A stretch of DNA of 64,000 nt from Caenorhabditis elegans (Eukaryota; Nematoda; Chromadorea; Rhabditida; Rhabditidae), in assembly GCF_000002985.6 (NCBI RefSeq), contig NC_003284.9:14818001-14882000 (forward strand), read 5' to 3'. Made by a program: the position numbers and the translations under genes. This document shows positions 1-16,800 of the stretch, in pieces (the first letter of the stretch is position 1; every line of letters begins with the position of its first letter). The notes under the pieces are model-generated. The model searched no databases, was not told the origin of the DNA, and saw only the letters and a list, made by a program, of their open reading frames with translations.

Positions 1-494
1 GAGGATGAAGCGTGTTCTTTCGTTTTTCAAGCGTTCATCGTCGGAGAGCAGTGAAGTGATCTGCTTTGCTTTCTCTCGAATGTTCAAGCCCTGATCCCGA
101 TTGTCTTCCACATGCTGGAAATCCTTGAGTGTTTCAATGGTGAACACGTTCTCTCTGCATTGTTGCGCGACCTGCAATGCGAAAAAAAATCGATAATGCA
201 TATGAGTCAGAAAACCATTACCTTCTCGTGGCCGCATTTGATGAGAAAATCGAGAAGCACCAGACTTTTGTACACGTGTCGCCAGTTTTTGCCAGAATCA
301 TTTAATCGCTTCCAAACAATTGACATAATCTCAGTGAACGCCATTGGATTGTGCGTCAAGTCGGCAATTTCGGACATGAGCGCTGTGGATGGTCCCCATG
401 GATCGTTGCTTGTGGCTTCGCGAACCTTTACTTGTGCATCCGAGAAATTATAGGCGACGTTCTTCACTTGCCGGCGAATCGTCGAAATCGACAT
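1..494 (-). CDS. epn-1: Epsin, ENTH domain (5' part; gene runs off the left edge)
   Basis: Two coding exons are visible: 494-222 and 171-1. The protein starts MSISTIRRQVKN and reads through DLIKCG-type ENTH helices (VAQQCRENVFTIETLKDFQ, then DNRDQGLNIREKAKQI). This is the complete lipid-binding ENTH domain of an epsin, about 148 residues, and the frame is still open at base 1. Epsins bind PtdIns(4,5)P2 through this domain and act as adaptors in clathrin-mediated endocytosis. The UIM, clathrin-box and NPF parts would lie outside the window. The start is the first ATG after a TTTTATTTTCAG acceptor at about 508, 13 bases upstream, which fits trans-splicing or a 5' UTR intron. The 50-base intron has a GT donor at 221-220 and a TTGCAG acceptor. 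The symbol is from memory of the only worm epsin; the family call is near certain. Confidence 0.9.
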
Positions 495-826
495 GTTTGC
501 TCCCCGCCTGAAAATAAAAAAAGTTAAAGAGATGCAAAGGCAGAAATCAAAATTATACAACGAATGACCATTGACTGAAAAGGAAACATCACATGGATAA
601 GATTATGCCCAATCAAATAAACTGAACAGAGAACTACAAAAATGCCAACTGGCAAGAGGGATGATGTGGCTGAATGGTGTGGCTAAAACATAGAAATTGA
701 TAAGAAACGATCCAATAGAATCGCGCATGTACAATGCATATTTGAGAGAGAGAGAAAATGAAAGAAAGACAGAGAGGCGAATGAGTGAGGTTTGGAGAGG
801 GTGAGTCTTTTGTGAGTGAATATATA

Positions 827-844
827 TGTGTGTGTGTGTGTGTG
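827..844. repeat. (TG)9 microsatellite
   Basis: Nine TG dinucleotides in a row, preceded by TATATA, in the presumed epn-1 promoter. Confidence 0.9.
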
Positions 845-1517
845 GTCTTTTTGCGCGCGTCGCATGCGTTTTGTGTCTGTGTCTGTGTGTGTATCTGTGA
901 GTGTTGAGTGTTGAGCGCGAGAGTATTTCTCCTCGAGGCGAACGCGCGCCGCGCGCGTGCAACAGCGCACAGTGAGCGCACGAGTGTCAGTGCGCGTGCT
1001 AGAGAGCACCATTTGCAGTGAGACGCAGATGGTTAGAAGTGTCCCCCAGAGAAAAGAGTGCGCAGAGAAAAAGGAGCCGGATAGTGCGAGAGACACAGTG
1101 GCAGCGCACGGTGGTCAGAAAAGAAAGAAATTAAGCTAGTGAGTTCGCAAAGTCACGAGATTATTTGCTTCGTTTCAGTGAGTGAGTGTGTGCTGGGCTG
1201 AATGATTGATGAAAAGAGAAGAAGGGGTAGTCAGTGAGTATCAGTTTTTGATAGTGTGTGCTACTATCCGTCGCTGCCTGAAGGTGTTCACAGATTAGGA
1301 CTGGAAGAGCGGCAAACAAACGTATACACACATGCATACACATGTATTTCGCATTTCCAAATGCCTTCATTTTTCTATGAAAACGGGCCTCCTAAAAAAA
1401 AAAAAGAAACATGGATGGAAAGGGTGTGTTATATGAAATTGGACGAAAAATGAAGAGAATACAGAGAAACGAATGGAACTTGAGAAGAACAAAAACAGGT
1501 TTTCCTGTGGAGATGAC

Positions 1518-1530
1518 GGGGGGGGGGGGG
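1518..1530. repeat. Poly-G tract, 13 bases
   Basis: Uninterrupted run of 13 G. It is one of five G/C homopolymers of 12 or more bases in the window. Confidence 0.95.
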
Positions 1531-1923
1531 ATTGGCTAAAGGCGTCGAAGATTTATAATATCTTCCTGGTCGCGTTGCGAAATGGATGGATGGACATTGG
1601 TGGCAAACGGGCGGTGGGGGAAATGGCAGAAATTGCAAGAAAATTCTGAACGAAAAACTTCTAGTATGTAGTACTTTTTTGCAGTCGGTGACGAATGCCC
1701 CGCTGCTGCTTGGGTTGAGGATAGCTCATTGGCAAATAGAGAAGTTACGAAATATCTGAACAGGTTTTTTTTTCTGTTGACACGTCATTCATGCTTGTTT
1801 TAAATGTTTCCAATATTTTTAATTAAAACTTCCAAAAAAAAAACCCTCTTAAATTGATAAATTGAGAACTTATAATTGAAAATACAACAGTAGTAATAAA
1901 AAAATGCTAAAGTTGAACCAGTG

Positions 1924-1929
1924 TTTATT
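1924..1929 (-). terminator. Probable mbk-1 poly(A) signal
   Basis: AATAAA on the minus strand about 96 bases past the mbk-1 stop codon, the usual distance for a short worm 3' UTR. Confidence 0.5.
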
Positions 1930-2024
1930 AACTCCATATTGTTCACAGAAACAAAAAAAAATAACAAGCATTACATCAAATTGACAGAATTTCCAAAAAA
2001 ATTAGCTATTAGACTCTGTGTGCT

Positions 2025-6534
<4,510 letters not shown>

Positions 6535-6779
6535 GTTTTCCTGAAATTTTTTGAAAATTTGTTAAAATCTTCAAACTAATTATGACAATTTTCAAGAGAA
6601 CGAGCAGAATAGAGTAAATCAAAAAAAAAAACATAAAAATTTAATATTCAAAAGAGAATATAACAAGAAAAAGATTAAAATTCACGGAAAATTGCAATAT
6701 TTGAAATATTTGAAAAAAAAATTAAATTTTACAAGAAAAAAACAAGTAGTTCCACTACAATTATTTATGAAACGATAAA

Positions 6780-7010
6780 AATTCATTGGAGAGGCAAAGA
6801 GAAACACGGAGGAGAGATCACATGTGAATGAGAGGGCTCGAAAGAGTGTGGTGAGCGGAGAGAGTCGAGGACACGCAACGCGACACGCAGCGCTCTCAAC
6901 AACTGATGAGAGAGTGGGGAACATGGGTTAACGGGGACGAACGGAGTGGGGACGAACGGTGGAACGATACAAAGACACAAAAAGTTCTGCAGCTGGAAAT
7001 GGTTCGAGCA
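6780..7010 (-). promoter_or_regulatory. Candidate mbk-1 promoter region
   Basis: Polypurine-rich on the plus strand (GAGAG runs), hence CT-rich in the sense direction of mbk-1, and clearly GC-richer than both flanks. It lies 250-480 bases upstream of the first mbk-1 coding exon. The assignment is inferred from composition and position only. Confidence 0.4.
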
Positions 7011-7449
7011 GGTGCGCCATCTGCCACAAAGAGTTACATTTTACAGAAAAAAAAGTTCCAGGTGGATTATGTATTTAAAAAGGGGTGTATTGAAAAAGTA
7101 TAACACGTGATATTTGATAATAAGACCACAACTTAAGGATTGTGGTTTGAAAAAAAAACTATTTTATAAAAATGAAAACTTAACATGAGAAATCAAGAAG
7201 ATTTGCGTTTCGAACCCCGTAAATTGAACTTTTTGTTGAGATTTCAATGCACTTCGAGATAATTGAGGGTTTTGCTGTAATTTTGAAAATTTATTCTGAA
7301 ACCTTTAACAAATCTTGAATTAACATTTCACATGGTAACACGCATATAGTTTGAGAAGTGGAAATCATTAAAAAAAGTAATGTTCGAATTCTACCTCTGG
7401 GAAAGAACTTATTTATATGGGAAAACTTGAATAAAACTTACGCTTTACG

Positions 7450-7636
7450 CACGTGATGCCAGGCTGTCCCACTACGGTTTGTTCTACAAAAAATGCGGGA
7501 ATTTTTTGCTCAAAAAAATGTGACGTCAGCACGTTCTTAACCATGCGAAATCAGTTGAGAAGTCTGCGTCTCAACTCCCGAATTTTTTGTAGATCTACGT
7601 AGATCGAACCGAAATGAGACACTCTGGCACCACGTG
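7450..7636. mobile_element. Palindromic MITE-like repeat, family 1 copy A
   Basis: Begins CACGTGATGCCAG and ends CTGGCACCACGTG, with inner arms that also pair (ATGCGGGAATTTTTT against CCCGAATTTTTTGTAG). A second, diverged copy lies at 26113-26286. This is a non-coding inverted-repeat element, a very common kind of dispersed worm repeat. Confidence 0.8.
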
Positions 7637-8969
7637 TTTACGGTGTATAAGCATCAGTTTATTGTCGTTTTTTCTGGCCCGATCTCGGGATATTTTTTTC
7701 CAAATAATAAAATTACAGGTGGCCAAGCAACATAGTATTTTGAAAACATTTTAAAAAAATCTTTGAGTTTGTCTATAAAATATTCTAACTCTAAAAATTA
7801 GCTGCGTTTTAAAATATGTATCCTCAAAAACTAAGTAAACTTATATTAAAGTACAAAATTGTATAAACACGTCTAACACAATACAAAACACTTGCAGAAA
7901 ATAAAATGTTTTATTTTGAGTCTTCTATGAAACCATTTCAAACATATAAAACATGAGAAATAAACCTTTCCAAACTCAAAAAAAAACTATAAAATATCAT
8001 AGGAGATTCGATTGAAGTTCCTCAAGAAAAATCTACTGACAGCTGCCGTTGGTGGACTCCTGCCATACTGAAAGTGCATTTGTAAATTTAAAGTTCATAA
8101 GAAATCCGTGCTCTTGATACCTTGATACATACTTGATACAACAAAAAACGAAAAAAAAAATCAAAAGCTATTCAGAAATTTGTGATGTTTGGTTTCAAAA
8201 AGATACTTGTTTATCGCTTTGATCTTTCAACTTTTTTATAATAAGAATTGTTTGCTTATATTTTTTATACGTTTCAGACATTTGAATTTTTATGCGGTTG
8301 TTTAAGTGTATTACATAATTTTTAGGGTTATGGTATCCATTTAAACAATACATTCATAATCACCAGCTTTTAAACAGAAACTTCCAAAAATTCGCATGAA
8401 TTAGCTCCAAGCACTCTGAGTAAAAGTTAGACGTCCAAAAAATAGAAAAAAAAACAAAAACGGAATTTATGCATAGACAACTGTTTCCGATAAATCCGAA
8501 AAGCAATTGAATTACGCTTTATTGAAAAAAGAAGATATAATAAAGTTGTACCATGACGATTAACACAAAATAAACTTTGAAAACATTTTTTCTGTTTTAA
8601 CAAACATTCCTCCTTCTGCACTATTAAATTTTTATAGATTTGTATTTTTACTTTGTTTCCGTTATAAGTAAGGTATGGCAGTGTCATTTGAAAACGTAGA
8701 GCTATAATACTACTTTTGTAGTGCATTCTTTTCTGACCTTTTCCACAAAGTACCACCAAAGTGTCACTCATATAGACATAAAAACTGAGCGAAACGACCC
8801 ACTACCCTACTCATAAAATAGAGTTGCCGAGTTTTATTACAAGTTCTAAAAATTTTAACTTAACAAAAAAACGATAGATTCACTGAGCTCTCGAGTTTCA
8901 TGCTTCAATCACAGAAAACATAGATTTACGACGAAAGTTTTCAAATTTCAACTTTTTAATCTTCAATTT

Positions 8970-9141
8970 GGTACTTATGGGTTTCGTTCCCCCCCCCCCC
9001 AAAATGTGTTTTAATAGTAACACTCTCACGTGACACGTGAATGTTTATTTTAATACTATGTTCGTTTTCAGACGTAGAAAATTTACGTCTCTATTAAAAT
9101 CTGTGAAAAACATTTTGGGGGGAACGAAACTCATAAGTACC
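8970..9141. mobile_element. Inverted-repeat element with poly-C arm
   Basis: The left arm GTACTTATGGGTTTCGTTCC followed by 12 C and AAAATGT is mirrored at the right by ACATTTTGGGGGGAACG and then AAACTCATAAGTACC. It is flanked by near-identical 10-mers, CTTCAATTTG (8961-8970) and CTTCAATCTG (9141-9150), which look like a target-site duplication. No coding capacity. Confidence 0.75.
8989..9000. repeat. Poly-C tract, 12 bases
   Basis: Twelve C in the left arm of the inverted-repeat element. The matching position in the right arm has only six G, so the arm has expanded or contracted. Confidence 0.95.
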
Positions 9142-9837
9142 TTCAATCTGCCCCTATTTGATCAAAATTTTGAAACATGCCAATTTATTATAAATATTGG
9201 CCATAAAATCACATGAAAAAATCGCTAGTGAAATTTATAACCAAATATTTTTAATTTAAACTTATTCTCAGACCATCAATTATTTCGAATTTCAGAGAAA
9301 AATTTGACATATGTGTTATAACTTTCCGTTGAAATTGTTAGAAATCTGTACATGTTTACAATTTTTTCAGTAATTTAATTTTTCATGAATTTGCTCGAAC
9401 GGAGCAAATCTGTTTTTAATTCCTCCAACCTTTTCTTAAAACTATATTACATGGTTATTCACTAATAACAGTGCATTTTACAGGGAACTTTTATTCAAAT
9501 AATATATTTATCTTTTTATCATTTGTTACCTAGTTCAATCATGTTTTGCAAGTTCAGATCCAATATAAGCGTGACCACACATTAAAAGATTAGACTGGTA
9601 TTCAAATCCAAGGCGAGATAACAATACCAGAGATTAATATTGTGTGAAAATTTGCATAGTAGTGATGTTCGTTCTAATATTTTGAATAGAGTACATTCTA
9701 TGGATATTTAAAATATGGAGTGCAGAGATAAGTTTTCATTATTATTATGCACTGATGAAGTGAAAACTTATTTTCCATGTTATTGTTTTTCTATAAAGTT
9801 TTTCCAAAATATGAAAACCGGTAGTGTTTCAGATCAT

Positions 9838-9861
9838 AAAATGTCGACATGTCGACATTTT
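9838..9861. repeat. Perfect 24-base palindrome
   Basis: Two GTCGAC hexamers separated by AT, flanked by AAAAT and ATTTT. The whole 24 bases equal their own reverse complement with no loop. Confidence 0.9.
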
Positions 9862-12789
9862 TTAAACCGCCGGCTGAAGGCTAATTTTCCGCGCAACGGT
9901 TTTGTGTTTAAAAATGGTAGAAATTATATGAAACAACTACAACACAACACACCAACTTTTTGTTCTCGTACCGCAGTGTTTCTACGAGTGTTATTCATTG
10001 AAATCGAGTAGGTAGCTGCGGACGAGTTTAACAAATCATGAGCGATCTTTTCTCGCCGTTTGTCTTCCGTTTGTAAAACAAGTGTTAGTGGGGTCCCGGT
10101 TGGTGTTTGTCACACCTGCTGTGCTCATTCTTCGCGAAATTAATAAGCAGCGACCCGAAGAGCTCCGCCAGAGTTTTTCTTGAGGGAAGAATAATAAGAT
10201 TGATGTTGGAGCTGCGATTTTTATTTTTACACTTTTAAATATATCTATCCAATTATTTCTAGTTTTCTTTTCATCTCCCTTTTTTTTCATCCCACCACTT
10301 TTTTCCATCCTTTTGAACAACTTGTTTTAGTGTCTGAAAGTGATGATTCGATGCAGTTTATTAAGCAGCGATGTAACTGAATAATTAATAATAATATCCT
10401 AAAGTTCTCTTCAATTTTCTCTTTGCCAACTGAAAACAAAAGTCCTATCTATTTTAGATTTTTGGAAACCAAATTCTGACGGTTTTGCTTAGAGATTCAT
10501 ATCAGAGAAACCTAATGTCTTCGATGAAAAGACTGGTGAAGTGTAATAGGTTGATGCCTTTCTGTCATTGTCGCTGTTTTTTCTTTACGGTTTTTGGTTT
10601 ATATCGCAGTGTTCGCAAAGCAGAAAATAGGATGATGACAGAAAAAATCCAATGTTGACCTTTCTGATAACAACAATTTAATTGAAAAGTTGACGTGTTC
10701 TTTTTTATTTAACTTCCGAATAGATTTCAAAACCGTCCTTCCTAGTTTAACTAGGTCATATTTACGAAATATATTTGTGTAAGTGTAGCCAAGGCTAATA
10801 CAATATAAGTTTTGATGAATAAAATTAAAAATTATCCTCTTAAAATTCAAAATATCGCAAATGAAACTATGAAAGTTTTGGTTTTCCTCAAAATCATCAC
10901 TTAAAAATATAAATATGTTTCTCTGAAATCACTATGCAATATTACTGATGTGAGACGCGAAAATTTCACGATTTTTGCGCACCTGGTCTCGACACATTTT
11001 CTTTTGTTAAATTTGAAAAAGTTTGCGTTTTTAAAAAGTAGTGTAATTTTGAACTTTCGTTGTTGCCACGTGTGGGCAATAGACATTGGTCGAGTTACGC
11101 TAAGGACTATTTTGGAAATTTTGTCTGCATATTTCATATTTGGCATTTTTATGTTAACTCATTTACTGGTCTATTTGTACTCTACAGTGTTGATTAAACT
11201 ATCATTAATCAACGATATAAGCACTGCATGGATAATAACAAATCTTGGAAAATCCGTGAAAGGTGGGAAAAACGGCGATTTCCAGGTGATAAATCAAATT
11301 GGCATGTATGTAATTAGGTTACTTTGTTGTTTTGAAGTTTTGAAAGAACAATCAGTAAACGAGTAAAAAAACATAAGTTTGCTCAAAATGCTCTTTTTTA
11401 TTCAGATATGCGCACTGTTTTTTAGATTTTACAAATTTGCAATATTATACTTTTCAATAGTACTATGTATCACACCGAAATGAAATTTTGAAAACTTTCA
11501 AAATCAAAGACCTTCGTTGTTTCTTCGAATTATAGTGACCTTTACCGAGAAATTTTCAGTTTCATTTTTTTTTCTAGTGATGCAATTAGTAACGGTATGC
11601 CAAGTTACCCTATTCTGCCGTCCAGTGTCCTCTCCCTCTCCAACCGTTTTTCATCCCTCTCTTTGATTTTCTAAATTTGGCCGCAAATGATGCGAACACA
11701 AAAATGGAGAAGTGTGAAGTTCAAAGAGTTTTCGCAATGCGGATATGTAATAGGATCCCCTTTATGTGTTCTCAGCGGTCCGATTGACATCTACACCATC
11801 CTTCTCCCTCCACTTCACTACTTCAAATGGTAGCGGATAAACAATGCGGTTTTGTTACGCACCGTGTACTCTTCCTTTTTGTTTCTCGCACATCAGTGAC
11901 ATCGGTGTTCACGATGAACTACTTGACGAGTTTTTTTTAGAATTTTAAAAAATCTTCGTTCAATGAGAAACACATTCATTTTATTTTAAATAGTTCGTTG
12001 AAAACTTTGAGCAAATATCTGATAACTATCAATAATTCATGCAAGTTTTGGTAACGGCCATTTGTATGCATATCTAAATAGCAATGGATGTTTCCAAAAT
12101 GTCAGTTTTTTGTTTCAATTTTTGACCTTTTGTCTAGCTCAAAGATGTGCGATCGGCTAAAAAAATTGTTTTTTTTTCAACTAAAACATGTGGTGGATGT
12201 TTGTTTCGATTACTTTGTAGACGGACTTCCAATTCTTATTTTTACTCTCTTTCTCTCTTTTAATCTTCACAACTCAATGAACTTTGCATTCCGGAAATAA
12301 TATTTCAAAGTACCATGAAATCAATTCATGAAGAAAATTGAATCAAGTTTTTGCTTGAGATCAAAAAGTTCGTGCCCAAATTTCTTTTGCACACGCATTG
12401 AGTGAAAAAAATATCATAAATGAAATCATGTTTCCATTATTGCCCTAGTCAAGAAAAGTCAAAAAGCCATAAAATTGGCCAAAAACGAGAAAAGGATTTT
12501 AGTCTTGTTAATGGGGCAAAGTCTATTAAAATGAAATCAAATTGGCAATTTAATTGTTCATATTAGAAGTACGGTACTGCACAATTGCTTTTTCTTGGCA
12601 AGGAAAAATGTATGTCTCACCCCTGTTTAAATTTTGAAAAATTAACTTTTCTGTAATTTTTTTTCGCACTTTTCTCATAATTTTCTAAGTAACTTAGTTT
12701 GTTTAAGTATGATTTTGAATTTGAAATAGATTCCGCACATATCTAGGCGTTATCTTACTTTGCTCGTTTCCCAATATTTTGGTCTCTAT

Positions 12790-13227
12790 AAAAGGTGGAG
12801 TAGCGCCAGTGGGTATTTTGTCTAAATGCACTTATAATGATACAAAACAACCGAATATCATAATAAAACACTCCAAAAATTTTTAGATTTTTCATAGTTT
12901 CCGGTCAAAGTTTTGGCAAGTTACCAAAATTTTTAAAAACACGAGCTTTTGAGGAAATTTAACGAAATGTCGCATGTCTCGACCCCTGCAATGTTTTAAT
13001 ATAAACAATTTAAACAAAATTAAGACATAAAAAATGAAAAAAAAAAAAAATTTTTTTTGGTCGACTTCCAAAATTATGAGTGGCAAAAACTGAGTAATTG
13101 TCACTTTTTGACAGTTAATAAGAAATTTTCAAAATTTTTTTGAAAAGTTTTATCACAATATTTGATCATTTTGAGACCAAAGGAGTGGTTTTTAACAATT
13201 TCCCCACTGGCGCTACTCCACCTTTAA
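12790..13227. mobile_element. Inverted-repeat element, family 2 copy A
   Basis: The left end AGGTGGAGTAGCGCCAGTGG is the reverse complement of the right end CCACTGGCGCTACTCCACCT. The interior includes a long A/T run. A second copy lies at 16350-16778 inside dpf-2, and end fragments lie near 37500-37536 and 57245-57275. Confidence 0.8.
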
Positions 13228-13853
13228 AAATTAAAAAAAAGTACACTTTGACACATTAAATAAATCCATTGCCTAAATATTTTATATCAGTTACGAAATA
13301 TAATTTTTCATGTGATTTTAAAATGCCGTATCAATTATTTTTACTATCATCATTTCTACCTACAATTAAAAAAATTGAAAAAAAAACAGAAATTACTTGT
13401 TTTGACCTATCTATTTCCTTCCTTCTTCCTTTCCCTTCTTTTATCTTTTTTTTTTAACTAGAGAGAACTCTTCTAAATATTTCATGAGAATTTCCAAAAG
13501 TGTAGCATCTTAAATAACTACTGCACGCAAGGTCTCACTTTGGTTTTGGCTTCTCATCAGAATTATTTATTTTTTCCGGGCGACAACATAATACACGGTG
13601 TCAGGAATTTTTTGGCACATTTCAAGCATCACATGTTTCCTTTTCCAGCAAGCATCAACTTTTTCAATATCAAATTGAATTATATCAAAAGGCGAATGTA
13701 CCAGAAAACATAATAAATGATAAAAATGCCAAGAACTAATGCAATTGATATAGTTTCTTTTTCTCATTTCTTTTTTTTTAATTGCATTTTTCAATTTTAA
13801 TGAAAAATCATATGTATTTAAAGGTTTCAGTTCCATGGACAGAGTTTCGAAAA

Positions 13854-16800
13854 ATGGAGAATGATGTTAGTTTTATCATTGATGTATTGAACCAAAATCT
13901 AATTCTACCTTTCAGAACTATGACGTCGAAGAACAAGGATGCAGTGTATTCAATGGAAAGCATGGATATTTTGCAAGATCATGCTGCGTGGTCTTCATAC
14001 TCATTATCTGTGTGATATTCGTTTTTTCAGTGATTTTCACATTTATGCAAAATCGTAAGTGCTTATAAATTTTTGAGGAAACATTGTAGGGTGGGTCAGC
14101 CAAATGTTTAAAAACTAATATCCTGTAAAATTGGACGGGCAACTTTTTTTTTGACAGTAGGTGTTTTAAAAGCTGGTAGAAATTTTCTACTTACCGGGAA
14201 CTGACCAGGCCTGCTGTTTTTTCGTTCTCTGTTTTCCGGTTTTTTTGGGGTCAAATTTGCTTTAAAAAAAGTGCAATTTGTATTGTTTGTATGAAACAGA
14301 GCGTAAACAACAGTTTAACAACAACAGAACACCAAAAAACCGAAAAATCGAAGCAGCCCTGGAACTTACTCAAAATTTAAAATTTCTGACTTGGTCGCAA
14401 TTGTAATAGCAGACAAAGTTTTTTTCTAAAAAATTTTTTACAACTAATTGGAGTCCGGCTACCTTTTTACAAAAACCTGTTACCACAACAAATTTTCTGT
14501 AAAATATAATTATGTGATGATATTATGAGCAGTTAATTCTCAAATACTCGGCTTAAAGTTGTATATGGCAATTTCAAGCAAAAGTTAGAAGTACATGGAA
14601 GACATAATGTTATTATCGGAACTGAGGAAACAAAGTCCCTTCAGTTACTTTGGTAGTCGTTTGGGCCAGACAACTATAGATTGTCCAATTAGTAAAGTAC
14701 TTCAAAAGTGTGTTTGAAAAATGAATATTATTGTTTGGCGCTTTACAACGTTCGAAGAAAAGGGGAATGGGGGGTGCAAAATTGAAATATATCATCAGTT
14801 TTGAAAGCTGAAAGTTATGAGGATATTATGCAGTTGGCTGCGAGAAACAAAAAATGTGCACATTTGAACTTCAGCAACTTTGTTTTTATAGTTGAATTTT
14901 AAAAAATTAAAAGGATTAAAGGACGATCCGTTTTCAAGCGCTATGCACTACGGATCTGGGAGTCAGATACACTGCTTGGTAGTGATCCCACTGGGATATA
15001 GATAAGGCCACGTCCGGGCCGGGGACTGTGGCCGATAATCCTGTCGTAGATTGCTCCACTTCACAATAAAGGCTGGGTAAACCTAGGGAGTTAGGCCGGA
15101 CTTGAACTCGTGACCTCCAGATGGCTAGCGGACACCACTACCGACTGAGCTAGCTGCCCCGCGCTATAAAGTTTAGTTACAGCTCCAAAAAGCAACTCAA
15201 GTAAGAAAATGCTTGTTCAATTCAAAAATTACCATCACATAAGTACAGCTACCCCAAAAAAATTTCACATTAATATTGCAGCTATAAATTTAAACTCTGA
15301 CAATGGGTTTAATCAAACATCCGGGAACACTTCATCACTAGAAGCAACAACTTTGAAACCCAAATTTTCGTCACTAATGACCACAACGCGACGGTTCACT
15401 TTCGAGCAGCTATTTTCCGGGAAACAATTTCTAGTAGACTATTATGATTATATTTGGTTACCTGATGGATCGTTTGTCCAGATGAATGATGATTTTACGG
15501 TGAGTTCAATAAAGTGGCAGTTGATTGCACGTTCACGAGAAATGTTCGTTTCAGATAAGGAAACAAATGAAAAAGATTCCACTTGGATCCTCTGTTGCGG
15601 AACCTTTTTTTAATAATGGGGAATATGTGAAGGCCCTCTCTTCAAACATGAAATATGCATATGGTTCGAAGAAAGTGAATGAGGTGTGTTGATTTGCTTA
15701 TTATTAACTGAACCTCTATTATTGCAGCTTTGGAGGCATTCTGCAGAATATCTCTACCACATTGTAAAAATCAACAATAAAACTGTATCAACGTACGTTT
15801 TAGTTTTGCTACCGTGTTTAATAATTGAACTTAATTTCAGTGAACAATGGCATGTTGGCCCTGAAGAAAACTCGCTGATTCAAGCATTCTACTGGAATCC
15901 GAATGCAAGCAGCAATGACTTTGTATATGTTCACAATTACAATTTGTACTATCAAAAAGACCCCGAAAAACCAGACGGAGCAATTCAGCTAACAGTTGGT
16001 GGATCTACTTTCAATAGATTTGGGCTAGCAAATTGGTTGTATGAGGAAGAGATTTTAGAAGCATCAAGTGCAGTATGGTGGTCACCGTCAGGAAGATACG
16101 TGTCATATTTGAGGTAAAAATTGTATATATGCAATTTTTCCTCTTTGGAGTACAAGTTAAACGAGATAGGAAAAATAGACGAAATTTTCTGTAGTCTAGA
16201 AGAATGTTTTGTTATATCATACTTTATTTTCTCGGATTAAGATCATTTTTTTAGAATTTCAGAAGGTTCAGGCATGAAAAACTTAATTTTTCATGTGACT
16301 GGTGCATGAAACATTTACAGACATGCAACATTCGCAATCTAGGTAAATTTAAAAGTGGAGTAGCGCCAGTGGGGAAGTGTTAAAAACTACTCCTATAATG
16401 CCAAAATGACCGAATATTATAATAAAACTTTTCAAAAAAATTTTGAAAATTTTTTATATACTGTCAAAAAGTGGCAATTTCTCAGACTTTGCCACTCATA
16501 ATTTTGGAAGTCGACCTAAAAATTAATCTTTTTCTACAATTGTTATACTTCAATTTTTTTGAATTGTTTGTGTTTAAACATTTTAGGGGTTGGAACATGC
16601 CACATTGCTTTAGATTTCCTCAAAAGTTCATATTTTTCAAAATTTTGGCAATTTGCCAAAACTTTGACATGAATTTATGAAACGTCTAAAACGTTTTGGA
16701 GTCTTTTATTATGATATCTGGTCGTTTTGGATCATAAGTGTATTTAAACAAAATCCCCAACAGTGGTACTCTACCTTACAGTATGTATACTATGTATGTA

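Larger units (their letters stand above)
495..2024. other. Intergenic: upstream of epn-1, downstream of mbk-1
   Basis: No gene seen. On the minus strand 600-1140 is rich in C/T and CA/CG dinucleotides, as in worm core promoters, so it is the likely epn-1 promoter and 5' UTR region. It holds a (TG)9 microsatellite at 827-844 and a 13-base G run at 1518-1530. The open frames of 60-137 codons here are low-complexity (HTHT, SLSL) and not credible. Confidence 0.6.
6535..13853. other. Long gene-free stretch between mbk-1 and dpf-2
   Basis: I see no convincing gene. 6780-7010 is C/T-rich on the minus strand and GC-richer than its surroundings, so it is the likely mbk-1 promoter. The rest is AT-rich and holds palindromic elements (7450-7636, 8970-9141, 12790-13227), a perfect 24-base palindrome (9838-9861) and two GC-richer, promoter-like patches at about 9950-10200 and 11590-11900. 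The open frames of up to 138 codons at 8.4-11.4 kb are biased toward Phe, Leu, Ile and Lys as expected from AT-rich noncoding DNA. Confidence 0.6.

Noticed and set aside
683-1096. Overlapping minus-strand frames with HTHT and SLSL repeats
   Set aside because: Low-complexity translation of a microsatellite-rich promoter region in all three frames.
10950-11366. Open frame of 138 codons, plus strand
   Set aside because: Amino-acid content is typical of AT-rich noncoding DNA, there are no credible splice or start signals, and its 5' part (GAGACGCGAAAATTTCACG, CTGGTCTCGACAC) looks like a dispersed repeat.
13920-14015. ATG at 13920 (MTSKNKDAVYS) as the dpf-2 start
   Set aside because: That frame stops after 31 codons. 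The frame encoding the membrane anchor needs the upstream 12-base exon starting at 13854.
15098-15167. Functional tRNA gene
   Set aside because: A and B boxes are good, but the 3' acceptor half does not pair with GGGGCAG, and the element extends well past a tRNA length.
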